From: Zhengitettix transpicula
Taxonomy: Eukaryota > Arthropoda > Insecta > Orthoptera > Tetrigidae
Direction of reading: 5' to 3'
DNA: 64,000 nt
Assembly: GCA_037074705.1 (NCBI GenBank)
Contig: CM073591.1
Span: forward strand, 39,598,587-39,662,586
The notes under the pieces are model-generated. The model was given only the letters and a program-made list of their open reading frames with translations, did not search any database and was not told the DNA's origin. This document shows positions 1 through 12,400 of the stretch, piece by piece. The stretch's first letter is position 1. The number at the start of each line of letters is the position of its first letter. The position numbers and the translations under genes are program-made.

Positions 1-12
1 TTGCCCTAAAAA
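1..12 (+). repeat. 3' end of a retroposon cut by the window edge
   Basis: The first bases, TTGCCCTAAAAAAA, match the 3' terminus of the retroposon family seen complete at 59,925-60,500 (CTGTTGCCCTAAAA followed by an A/T-rich tail) and at 15,394-15,491. Only the last bases and the tail lie in the window. Confidence 0.5.
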
Positions 13-3000
13 AATAAAAAAAAAATAACAAACAAGAAATTTAATAACTTATTTCTTAAATAAGAAACAGTTTTCAAATATTTACGTATCCATAGGATTT
101 TTAATTTGCCTAAATTGTCAAACAACAATTTACCTACAAAGCAAAATGTCTTTATTTACGATCAGGTTCCTGCCCTCTGGAGTCTTGTAGTAAAACAGCA
201 AACTCATTACTGAAGTGCCATTAGAATATTAATTAAGTAATATAGGCAGCCGTAATTTAAGGTAAAATGCTTAACTTCTTTGTCGGAAGGTCTCACGTCC
301 TCCGGTGTCGACTTGATGGTCGCGACCCCAGAACCAGGTTTCGCTGCGCATTGTCCTCTCAACGTTCTCCAGAAGTATTTGATGAATCTCAACTCATACA
401 TTTATTTCATTGACTTAGGATCCCAATGACTGAGTTCCGAAAACTTATGACTGTCAAGCTCTAAATTATATTGCTCTAAGATTAATGGAATGGACGCTGT
501 CCGTGGATGTAGCAGCCTGACATGCCTTGAATACTGAATCTGAAAGTTAAATAATTAATATTTAAAGTCGAATATTGACACTTGAATTGTAAATATTTCT
601 GATGAATTACGGAAGGTCTTATATCATCTTGTCTGTCACGCAACGATCGTGGTTGTTCTCCATCATCTCTGAGCCTACTCAATGAATCCTGAATCCCTTG
701 AAAAGTACATGTCACCTACATAGGCGTTCACAAGGAAACCCACAAGCTAGATTGGCAACAATTGAATTGCAAATTTTAATCTTCTAAATTAATACTTTGA
801 CTAGGGTGAGAACGTGTTGTTTGAACGACCAGCGGACATCTGCTTCTTTCCCAAAAATTCCTCGCTATCACACAAACTATCACAAATAGCCGGATCCTTT
901 AGTGGCAGAGTGTTGCCGGTACGATTTTAGTCGATCAGTCACATACCTAAAATTTCTAATACCATGTATTTTGACGCACTACGAATTCAGTTTCATTATC
1001 TTTCCTAACTATAAGCGACTGACATCCAACTATAGTTTTTTCGTGGAAACGCCTTGGCGCGAGTGGCTTTCTAAAAACCTGCTAACCTTTTCACAGAGTG
1101 TGAAGATTGTAACTCCCCCTTTTTTTCCCTCTTTTTAAAGCTGCATTCCTTACTCAACGACCATGTGTGTGCTACAATTGCAAGTCGTCCCACTTTCAGA
1201 GGCTTCCGGACGAGATTCTCCTTTGCTCACACATACTCATCTCTCTCTCTCTCTCTCTCAAACACACACACACACACAAACACACACTGACTTCGATTTC
1301 TTCGCCAGTTCATAAAACGACCAGTGTTAAATTAAAATTTCATGACCGTGTGTTCTTTATTACATATTTACTGCCTATAAAGACTTATTACCAAGATTAG
1401 ATTAGATTATTATTTACTACCTTCATTAGTCCTGAGCAGAGGAAACTGGATACGTCATCTCGAAAATGCACAAATAAAGTGCCATTACATTCTCTTGAAA
1501 CAACTAAAAATAATTAATATTGTCATATATAAAGAATGAATATTATAAATCAGGATAACTAAATATTTGAACTGAAAAATAGCCACGGTACACATTAATA
1601 TAAAATCAAATGTTAATTCTTTAGGTGCTATGTAAAATTTATTAACACAAAAATTACTGATTAATAAACATTTTTTATTTAATTATATTTTTATAAAAAA
1701 TCGTTCATTTAATAAATTATTTATTTACCTTCTTTGATAAGAGCAACGAAACATGTAATTTATTTAAATTGAAAGCCTGTATAACAAGTAAAAATAGTTT
1801 TTATTTTTCAACATTAATATATTGACAATATACTTCAAAAACTGATATTGTAAATCGTTCAATTGAATAAGGTCTATTTAGTAATAATAGATACTTTAAC
1901 TCGTTTGCTGATTTCCTATTCTGTGACAGTCTCTTTAACAATCGATAAGTTAATGAAATTTACATAATTTATTTTCTGAAATCTTTTTTCTGGTATACTT
2001 TTACCTATTCTGTTCCTTTTCCCCTGTGTTTTCCGTCCTGTGTGTCACAGCAAATCACTTGTAATCCGTTTTTCCTCATATTACTGCTTCCTCCGCCATT
2101 ATTTTTGTTATCCAGCCAATTTCTAACACCACAAATTCTCACAGTTTCTCTGTTCGCACGTAACGAGTTATTTTATTTTAGAATGGCCTACTTATGTTTC
2201 TACTTTTCCGGCTATATTAATTCAATTTTCTATAATTTTAATATTTATTATATTCATTGTCACATAATACGTGAAACGAATTGCTCGCACTATGGAAAGT
2301 ATGGCATAATATATTTTAAAGACTGTATTTTTTTTATATAAATTGCAGATGAATATGGCTTAGGATAAAGCCAAAAGCTCCTGCTTTACATTATTTTATT
2401 TGGGGACTAATAAAGGTATTTTAATTTATCATCGATTTGATTAAATGTCTTTATCCTAAATTTCTGTACACATTGGATATTTTCCTTGTACTTATCTTCA
2501 AAACTCAATTAGGTTAATTGATTAAGAATCTCATGATTATTGATATCGGTGACTTATTTTCGTTGTTTTTATTAACTGTAAACTTAGTTTATTTGCCCTT
2601 GTAAAGAGGTGAATATGCGTACATTGCAACTGTTGCTTGTAACAGTATTCATAGGAATGTAACTTTCACTGTCTGTCGTACAGGTCCACACAGTACCAGT
2701 GCATTGCCAAATAAAACAAGGTTAACTCTTACCCTGAAAACAACACGGAGCAATTCTATTCTGCACATCAGTTCTCCTAAATGAATAGTTTTATATGTGC
2801 ATTTTATTTGTGTTTTCTGATGATGTAACTCTCTGCCGACATCCTTTTTGTTGAAATCAAGTGTAATACATTCTTGTTTTTCATTTTAGCTTGAAATATT
2901 TACCTTTTAAAAATGACTTTGGATTTTACTTCCAATATCATTTTATATTTCTAAAACATCTTGTGTTTAAACTCCTTCAACTTTGACGCCAATATCTCTC

Positions 3001-5900
3001 TCATCTTTACTATAAATTAGTTCTAGTTGTTGACATCCCAATGGTATGGATGTTAATCCAAAGAGAATGCAGACATCTGAAGCCAAAAATTTAAATGTGT
3101 TTATTTAACCTCCCCAACTTGACAAGAAATTCGGCAAACTATTTTTGAAAAATTATTTGTGCAAATAAAAATATGAATTAATAACTTATTTTATTTTATC
3201 ACGTTCAAACGAGCCTTATTTATACAGATATATTTGATTAAAATCAATGTAAATTGTTTTCTGCTTTCTCTCACACCACGGAGTTCATATTCTCACTTTT
3301 ATTTAGGCCATCGTCGCCTATCTTCGAATAAACCAATATCCGGCTGACTTTCGTTTACTGTATTAATAAGATATATTTAACGACCATTAACAGACATTTT
3401 TGTAATTTAAAATAATTATTAATCATAAAATTTTTGTTCAACAGTGAGACAAAGATTTTGTACCCTCTTCTGCTGTCTTATTCAAATTTTGTCGATGTTA
3501 TAAACGTTTCCTCGGTGTGTCCATGATTTTCTGTTAATGCTTCTTAAATATATGTCATTAAAAACTAATAAATAAATAAATGGTCTTGAGTCAAAAAATT
3601 GTTTATTAAAAAGTTAAAAATCACGACGTTTTGTCCTTGTTTTAGGAACTCTTATAGTTTAATAATTTCATTTATAAATCATACAAAAAAAATTAGAGGC
3701 AAAGTTTTGCTGCATTGCCTGTTGGAAAAAAATTCGGTAGCAACAAAACTTTTCCTGCTTATTGTATCATTTGTATATGAAATTATTAAACTTGAAGAGG
3801 TCCTAAAATAGGGACAAAACTTTGTTGTATTTAACTTTTTTGATAAATTGTTTTACTCAAAGCCGTTTATTTATAATATTATAAATGTCGGATATTTTTT
3901 CATCCTGATTAAAAACAGACGTAAAATTAAATATTATTTTCCTGCATTTCTTATCTTCACTATGCTAAAAAGGAAATTATGTGTCACCACTTTATTTTCA
4001 GCAGGTCTTACTCAAGTTATTTTTTAAATAAATTTCTTTAACCATATAATAGTCCTATTTCTCAAACAACTGTGCAGTTACAACTGAGTAATTGAAAACT
4101 TTCGCAACATCAATTAACCACCAGGATTTATTTTTCCCATTCGGTTATTTTGTATTTTTTTTCTCACTCCAGCGCCTGGTTTGCTCACTCTGACAAACGT
4201 CCCGAAATCTTTCCTCTTGTTCCACAAGAAGTGAATCAGAACACAGATGCCGAGAAACTGATTCAGTCTGTCTCCATTAAAAGAGAATTAAATAAAACAT
4301 CTGCACGTTTTTATAAGGATTATCCATTGCTGCGTTCAAACTTAAATCTGTTTTTAGTTTGCCATTGCCGACTAGAGTTTATGAATTTCTTCGAGGGAGA
4401 TATTACACATCACAGAATAGCTATAAAACAAAAGTTCGTGAGACTCGGCAGCAAATTACGAAAGGCAGAAATGTTACGACTCTAAGCTGACGCTTCTGAG
4501 GGTGACTCAGCATGACAATCAATTGTATGTCAAGAAAGGGAGCCAGGATATTATAATGTGCCAACTAAAGGCAGCGAGGTCATGAGCATCTGATCGAGAA
4601 TATATTTGTATGAGGAAAGAAACCTGCTAATAATTATAAAAAAAGGAAAATAGACATATGAATTTGTCTGTCAAACATGACTTTCCCTGATCTTCCAATA
4701 TAGAGGAAAATTGACGAATTGTTTACGAAACAAGGTTGGTAAATGATGAGAAATGGAATCACCAATATAAGCTGAAGAAGTATCGGTACGGTGGGAGAGT
4801 CCTTAAATATGGGTAATGGAGGAGGAGAAAGGAAGAGGCAGAAAGTAATCAAGGGTCCAGGCGAGTTGTCTCCTGACGCAACTGGGCGAAAAGAGACCAG
4901 TCACCATTAGGAGCTGCGACCTTTAGTACGAAAGCCAATTGGAATGGATCGCATCCGCAGGACAAATGTCGTGAGGAGAAGGAGAAATCTAATTGGCTAC
5001 AAAGAAACCCCTACATATATATTTTTTTCCAAATAAGGGACGAGTTTAACAAAAATACTTAACAGTGAATTGTCGCTAAGGGCTGTACGAGAGAGTCGGA
5101 AAATTATGTTAATTGCCTCTAATGGACTTTTACTCGTTCACTATTTAAAATTTATACGAATTCATGGTGCTTTGTAGCAAACACCGTGTATGAAGGTTGT
5201 AGACAATTAAATAATCATTACAACATACTGATACATTTCTTTAAACTATTCCTCATCGTGTAACTTCCATTTGTTATTCTGCTTCTATTTATAATTAGTT
5301 ATGCCCTAGCAAATATAATGAGCAAACGTTCAGCTATTGATTCAAGTTCCAATCATTTAAAATTTCTGAACGAGGAATTTACGTCCATGATTCTCATACG
5401 CAATTCTAGTACAGATTTAACAAATTTCAGCCTCTTAATTCCAATGGCGTATTTATATATAAAAACAATTTTCTTCAATTATAATCACTCGAATTTTATT
5501 CTTATTTTTAACGCTATTTATTCCGTTTTATCTATTGGTTTGTCATTTATGAATTTAACATTCATGATTTGCCGTCAGATAATTTATCCATTTAGTCTAC
5601 ATGTATTTTCTTTTGATAATTCTAAAACTTTCTGAATTTTTTTGTTGTACTTCACTCATTGTACAGGGATTGGACGTGGTAAATAAATTTTAAGTAATAA
5701 ATACTGTGAAGAAAATATATAAACAATTATTATCCAGTATATCCACATATAATGTGGTACTTTTATGCAATACAAGCCTTTATTACAGCATAATTACATT
5801 GAAATCAATTTAAATATATATTTATTTATTTTCACCAATTATAGCTTCACAGCTCTCCACTTACCACAACCGCAGTAATTTTATGTTTTGGATTTTTAAC
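13..5900. other. AT-rich non-coding stretch
   Basis: I see no supported gene. Open frames on both strands are short, of low complexity and without recognisable domains. A CT/CA microsatellite at about 1,240-1,287 is listed separately. No tRNA or inverted-repeat element was recognised. Confidence 0.5.
1240..1287. repeat. (CT)n(CA)n microsatellite
   Basis: A run of CT dinucleotides passes directly into a run of CA dinucleotides with a few interruptions. Confidence 0.95.
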
Positions 5901-5911
5901 CCACACATTTC

Positions 5912-6364
5912 TTAGTTAGGTGATACTTCTATGTATGTAGTAAATGCTTCAATGTATTCCACGTCCTTAAAAAAATCTCTGCTTCTCGTCGGGTATGCAG
6001 TACGTTTTTCCTTGTCACCTAGTCTGTTTTGCTTTTTTACCTGTCTCGGAAGATCTCCGCAGACGTAGTAGAAATTCTTGGGGCACACTGTGGCTGGCTG
6101 GACCAGAAAACCTGCTCCTATGCCCGTTAGTCGGTAAATATAATTAACATTCTCTCGCTCGCTCGCTCCCGTCTCTCCCTTTACCTCCTTTTTTATTCCA
6201 CTTTTTTTCCCCACCCGCCTTACGCATATTTTGCTTATTTGTTGCCAACCTGCCCAAGTGAATAATTCTAACTCGACGAAATTTTTTTTCTTGTGAACGA
6301 CGCCGCCAAAGGTCACAGTGCCCATTCCAAGCTCGGGGATCCCGTTCACCTGTCGGGACAACAA
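5912..6364 (-). pseudogene. Isolated 150-codon open frame, possibly a decayed transposon fragment
   Basis: This is one of the longer open frames outside the real gene. Near residues 93-104 it contains CPKNFYYVCGDL, followed by a basic stretch with GDKEK. The short FYYVCGD pattern recalls the start of a Cys-rich domain found in many repetitive, uncharacterised insect proteins. The downstream Cys/His pairs expected for a full domain are absent, and the rest is low-complexity. It may be a chance open frame. No splice sites, neighbours or promoter support it. Confidence 0.15.
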
Positions 6365-6526
6365 GTGTAAAAAAAAGTCAACCTGATTCTAGCAGGTGGA
6401 AGATGCACACATAAGTACTGAAAGAAATGAGATTAAAAAAAAGTCAAGTCTCTTGTCCGCTGTCGTGACTTTTCTCCTTCTCAGTTTACGGTGGTTTTTA
6501 TTTCGTCCGTCGGTTTCTTATACTAT

Positions 6527-6563
6527 ATCTCTCTCTCTCTAACACACACAAACACACAAACAC

Positions 6564-6612
<49 letters not shown>
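6527..6612. repeat. CT/CA/AT compound microsatellite
   Basis: CT repeats, then interrupted CA repeats, then about 45 bases of alternating AT. Confidence 0.95.
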
Positions 6613-6614
<2 letters not shown>

Positions 6615-7444
6615 AATGCCAATTAATTAACACATGAATTGTAAATTTGATCATCTAAATTGTTTTAGAAAAATATTCTTGACGGCGGTACCGAACACAA
6701 AACAATAATGTAGTAGAGCATTGTTTCTTTGTCGGAAGAAGCAATGCGCGCTCAAACATTGCGATACGGTAGTTCAGTTGGGTTGAATGTTTGGTCAAGT
6801 ACAGGTCGCATTAAAATATTGAGGAGAGAGTACACATTATGTTTTGGTAGAGTTGAGTCTGCATTTTGGTTCTTCAGCGATCGGGTGGTCGTAAAAGAAC
6901 TTTTGGAACTTGGAGATTAAATACGTGGCGAGAGACGAGGACGAAAACGAAATGCGTGAACAAGAATTGAAATAAACTTGCGGGAAAGCATAGACAAAAC
7001 ATTCACACAAACAGAAATACTAAACCTGCTAAACACAAACAGTTTTTGGTGCACATAGCCGAGCAGAAGTCAACCGAGTGAGAGAGAGACGAAGAGGAGG
7101 TTCCTGGTTCCTGAGTTTGATCTAAAAATACTAATTTTAGAATCAGTGAGTTTTAGTAGAAGCTGTGCAAAAACCTGTCATAGTGCTTCGTAAGTCAAAA
7201 GTATCCTGGAATGCTGCCGTGAGTACCAATATAAAATAAATAAATAAATAATTATGTAAACCGGATTAAAAGATAGTCGTCAGATTTAGTTCTCTTCCTT
7301 TGATAAAATTTGTTAAGTAGAATCCATCTTTTAGTATTATTTCGTCGACAAGTAAATTTCGTCTTTGTTAATTGACGAGTAAATCTTTTTATTGGAATTT
7401 GTTTCTTTAAGATTTTAAATCTAATTTATGTCTTTTTAATTATT

Positions 7445-7515
<71 letters not shown>

Positions 7516-10500
7516 GTCTGTGTGAGTGTCCGAGCGTTTTGTCGAGTGACGAACTCAACCGGATATTCCAGGAATCCCGAACTTCATCAGTAAAGCGAAT
7601 TGACTAACGAAACAGACGATTTGTACACATGTCAGTGAATCACCTGAAGAAATATTTCAAATCCTATTGTTATTCAAACTGACAATCCATAAAACTGACT
7701 AGTCCAAGCGAGACCTGAGAAATTTCCATATTTATACAATTAGTGATACGAGTTTCACAGTTCTGTTCAACTAATATCTAAAACTAACAGAAATAATTTG
7801 TAGCTTTATACATAAACACTTTTATTGAATTTCTTGTGTTGCTGGGATGAATTTGTTTCTCCTGAACTACGTCTCGAGTCCTTTACAGATTGTTTTTCAG
7901 CCCATTAACAGGTTGATATTCCCTAATGATATTTCTTCCTAATGATGATAAAGGTAAACGAGGATCTTCTCATTTCTTGCCACACAGAACCCGAGTTTAG
8001 GGCCTCTTTTAAGTTGTATCCCCCCCTCCCCCACACACACCCTTCTTCTTAATAATTCTAATTATCTGATATAATTTAAATTTACCATAAAAAAATTATA
8101 TCATTATCAGAAAAAAACTAATAAAACAATTCATAAAATGTACTCTTGATCAATTATATTTTTATCAATAGCCTTGTTAAAGCTTTCTGACCTCTTGCCA
8201 ATTTATATATTTATGCGTACATTTTCCCAAGAAGAGGATCCAGGGCTTTTTTGCCGCAGATAAATCGTTCCATTATTAATAAACTGTTCGAAATTTCATG
8301 AATGCTGACAATAGCATGTTAGGAAAACCTGTTTGGAGGCAAAAGTCTGTATCACTTTCTTGAAGCTTTGCCGCTAACAAACGTAAACCTCGTCAAATAA
8401 AAGTCTGTGGTGGTTTCCCTGGGAGCGTCCGTTGTTACCGGTTCACTCCTCGCCGATTAAGCTTTATCTTCATGCTTCATTGCGACAGTTAAACAGTTGT
8501 TTGGCTCTTAACTAAACTGAAACTATGGAGGTGGGGAATAAAATGTTGAATTTTAGAAGGGAAACAAAGGGAAACGATGCTGGAATATCCTTGGAGCCGA
8601 GATCCAGAAATTGACCGCTCAGGTTTGAAGTTGGTGGGAAAAGAAGGAATAATTTTGTTTGCGACTATGGTTAGTGAAGACCAAAGGTAGTGGTGATGCT
8701 ATTGAGCGAACTCGGTGCAAATCCCAGGGTGGGTCATGTTGTGTGTCGCCCTGCCTGTGGACATGTCAACCCTACACGCTCGAAACAGGCTCGACTAAAA
8801 GCTACACAATTGCAAATTCCGCCTCCGTTGAAACGCTCCATGTGGAACCTGCGCCATGTTCTATTCATTAAACTACTAAATACAGAATTATAATTCTTCT
8901 GACTAATAATAGTAATTGACTTTATCTTCATTCACAGTTCTACTTTAAATAGGGTTGTGTAGTCCACGAACTTTTTAACGCCTTTGTTATATGGATGGTC
9001 CAGTCATTATTCCGTTACAAATATTTTCCAAAACTTGTTCATTTGCTTCATTTTATTTTCAACGTTCTTCTTCACAACAACGTTTTATAGCTTATGATTC
9101 TACTTTATAGGTATCCAACAGTCCAGTTTTCACAAACATGAAATCCTGTTCTGCATATTATTTTTAAAATTTTCCAAAATCCTAACTCTTACCTTATACG
9201 ATGCATGATGAGTGATATTGTATTTTGTGATATATTATCAGCAATTCTCATCACTAGTGGCGAGCTGCACAACCCAAAGCATTTTTTTCGAGGATAACTG
9301 TGTAAAATATTAATATGTTTAATATATTAACATATAAAATATATTTTAATTTCTTCTACATAGGTTACGTATCTAATTGATTTTAGCACAAATTTTACAT
9401 ACGTTTATAGAAATAAATTCATATGTATTTTAAATGAAGTTAATTTTATGACCAAGCCAATACATCAGACGGCACTATTGGATGTGTCACCTGGCTCACA
9501 GCACCTGAAGGAGGCAGTTTTCTGTGCTTTACGGGCAGTACAGGGGGGGGGGATAGTGGGGTTGAAACTGTTGCCTGTTAATGCCCATATCTCATTCCAG
9601 ATAGATATCCTTTGCTGAGCCGTGGGTAGCACAGAGATTGCCAGCTGGTTGCATTAGCGAGAGCAAGTGCGCCGCAAGGCGGGCAGTTTAAATTCTTTCA
9701 TATCACATTATAAATTCACACTATTGAAAGACAATTACTATAAAGGTTCTTAAATTTTAAGAAAAATTAATTCGTCCGAAACTTATGTGCTGTAGTATAT
9801 GAGCACATATACCTCTGATATTGACTCTGGAATACAAAAAAACGATTACAGTTCTTACCAACGTTCAGTATTCAATGGGTCAGGACTTTAATATATTAGT
9901 AATTTAAATTTATGTATCCACTCTCGTTTTATCCTCAGCCATGTTGCAAAAATTTCCTTTTTTCTTCTGATACTGTTTGGTATTAATCGCGGAATAAATA
10001 ACTACTATAAAACAACAATTTAATCAATACAGTATATAAAATATAGTCTGCTTGAATTATAAACTGGAAGAAGAAGTAAAACGTCGATCTCTTTTGCATA
10101 TCAAAGTCACCAAGCGATCAGAGAAACCTTTTTCGAGTTGCCGAAACGAGGTCTACGGCGAGGAGGGAAAAAACATCGAATTGTGGTAGCATTTTAAATG
10201 AGGTCGAGTCACAGAAGACTCTTATAAAGTTAAATAAGTGTAGGAGATTGGGATAAGGGTATCAAGGGGTTTTTAATAAAACAGCGAGTTGTTTGGTGTA
10301 ATTGGAATCTACTCCGACAAAAAGGAAATGAGAGAGAAATCTAATCAGAAATGACGCGAGTGGTTTAAGAAGTTTGTCCAGAGCTGGGAGTCGCAACTGT
10401 GGTTCATCGTCATTATTTTCGGTTATAAGCAACCCGTTGAGACTAAAAATAAAATTATTAAAATTAAAAAGTCGTTTCAATCGGCCTACTGCCCTATCTT

Positions 10501-10952
10501 TTTTCTTTTTGTGTATGCGTTTAAATCCAATACCTTAATTAAACGATTTTCACGAGAAATGGGTGAACAGAATAATTATGTGTGTCTATAAAAACTGAAT
10601 TCATGTATGTGTGTGTGTATATAACGGGAATCTAGATGTATAAGCTTAATTAAAATGTTTAAGAATTAAATAGTATTGTCCCACAAATTGTATCAGATTT
10701 CAGTTCTCTGATTATTTTTCTGAAGAATAATTGTATTTAAAGCAACTAAATATTCCATAGGCCCCTAAAAGATATTTTTTAGAAGAAATTGTGAAAAATA
10801 GGAAGTGTGGAGATCCCACAAGACGAGACAAAAGTACTTCTGTGAAAGTAGTAATACGCGGAAATACCGTTTAACACTGTATTAAGAAGAATACTAAATT
10901 AAAATAAGTATATTTATCTAACTTTCTATATAATTGAAATACATGAGCCCAT
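6613..10952. other. Non-coding stretch
   Basis: There is no supported gene. A segment around 8,640-8,880 has somewhat higher GC and weak tRNA-like A and B box resemblance (8,668-8,679 and 8,714-8,724). Around 9,430-9,690 lies another GC-richer patch with a run of G. Neither could be assigned. Confidence 0.4.
7449..7520. repeat. (AT)n(GT)n microsatellite
   Basis: Alternating AT changes to GT and back to AT. Confidence 0.95.
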
Positions 10953-11078
10953 CCAAATTGGTCAGATGTAATTTATTGACAAAAATTCGCAACGTTTCGT
11001 CCTCAATGTGCATTTGATGGCGTCGTAGATCGAGGACGAAACGTTGTGAAATTAATAAATTACATCTGACTAGTTTGG
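10953..11078. mobile_element. Short foldback element, Penelope-like terminal type
   Basis: Arms of about 50 bp (10,953-11,004 and 11,031-11,078) are inverted copies with a few mismatches. Both carry AACGTTTCGTCCTC or its complement next to the centre. The GGACGAAACGTT core resembles the second half of a hammerhead ribozyme motif known from Penelope-like elements. There is no coding sequence. Confidence 0.7.
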
Positions 11079-12000
11079 CTGTGTTCACACATTTTTAAGA
11101 GAAAATAGTTGTTGAGAAAATTCCAGGCTGCATTTGGAAACATTCACTGTTCAATTTTCCACTTATCGCCTGAAGGGCCAGAATTACTTGCAAAAACAAG
11201 CGGCTTCCGTCTCTCCAAGTCATTTTCTTGGGAATTCCTGGAAAGTCGCTAACCTGTTCCTCGCAATGGTGGACCAACCAAGCTGGAAAAACCTAAAATA
11301 CAATTGTATGGCTGTCAGAAACGAAATGAACAAAGGGGACGGGTAATAATTATTATTATTATTAAGCAAATTTCATAACATAATTTAATAGTCTAAACTA
11401 AAAGTTGTTAAATCTCTACAAACCATAAAGAAAATTCAAGTCATACGTGGACTGAGGATTATTGATCCATCGCAATATTACAATACACGCCCTACACCAC
11501 AACCAGCTTCTCTAAAATATAAATACGGTATTTCTTAAAAAGTAGACAGGTAGGTGTCGTCTGTTTCCGGTGGTCGCTGGTGGTCTGTAACGTAGATGTT
11601 CAGGTTACAAAGTTGGTCCATCCTACATCCATTTCTATAATGTACAGTATATGTGGATAACATTATGGACATCTATAACGTTTTTGTCCTGTTATTTTCT
11701 CCCTATATAGCATTCTGCACTGTCTGTAGCTTATATTTCTGGGTTTATGTCCAATCGGAGTTCAAAATTCCCTTCCTACAATTTTTCTCTACGACGTTTT
11801 CGACGCATGCATTTTCGCCGAACACCGACCACTCAGAACTTGAAACTTTTGCACCTCATCGTACATCACCTTAGAATTCCAGATATAGTGACGCCAGAGC
11901 CTGTAGAAGAATCTTTAGAAACGGACACACAAGGTCGTAAGTCGTCACAGGTCAGACATAACTTGATGTGAATAAAAATAAATCTAATAAATAAAAATAA
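11079..12000. other. Non-coding stretch
   Basis: Nothing recognised. Short overlapping open frames at 11,095-11,346 and 11,653-11,971 lie on both strands or in two frames and show no domain. Confidence 0.4.
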
Positions 12001-12400
12001 CTGTGTGTATGTGTGAATGTATGTTTCGCATACAAATCCGTGAAACGAATTTGACCAAATTTTCGTACATGTGTTCTTTTAGAACAAAAATCAAACACTG
12101 TGAGGGTAAGGCACTAATACCACCCTTAGGAGCGCGGGTAAACGGGGGTTAAATTTTTTTAAATATGCTAAAACAGCCTATATTTGCGTCGGATACATAT
12201 TAGGGGTCCATGAGAGTTATAGTGTTTGTCTCGATGTTTTTTGTGTATAATTTCAACCTCTGTCGGTATAGGTGGGGGAGCATCCTGGAGGGGCGTTACA
12301 TAAATATAACGCAAAAACAACCTAGATTGGAGTAAAATCCGGAGTTATGGATGTCACTGAGTTTAACTATGACAATTCGGGCAACGCCGGACACCCAGAT
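12001..12400 (-). repeat. Dispersed repeat with GCCCGGCGTTGCCCG-type end (copy 1)
   Basis: On the minus strand it begins with a degenerate CTGGGTGTCCGGCGTTGCCCG and ends near GATTTGTATGCGAAACATAC. The internal order of blocks matches the copies at 42,477-43,266 and 53,059-53,760, including the ACAAATC..ACC start of each module and a G-rich or C-rich centre. It is truncated relative to the 42-kb copy. The class is uncertain: it is non-autonomous and I saw no protein domain. Confidence 0.65.

Noticed and set aside
7530..7600. Minus-strand CTGATGAAGTTCGGG as a hammerhead core
   Set aside because: The second half reads GACAAAACG rather than GAAAC and the intervening sequence does not form one clean stem II.
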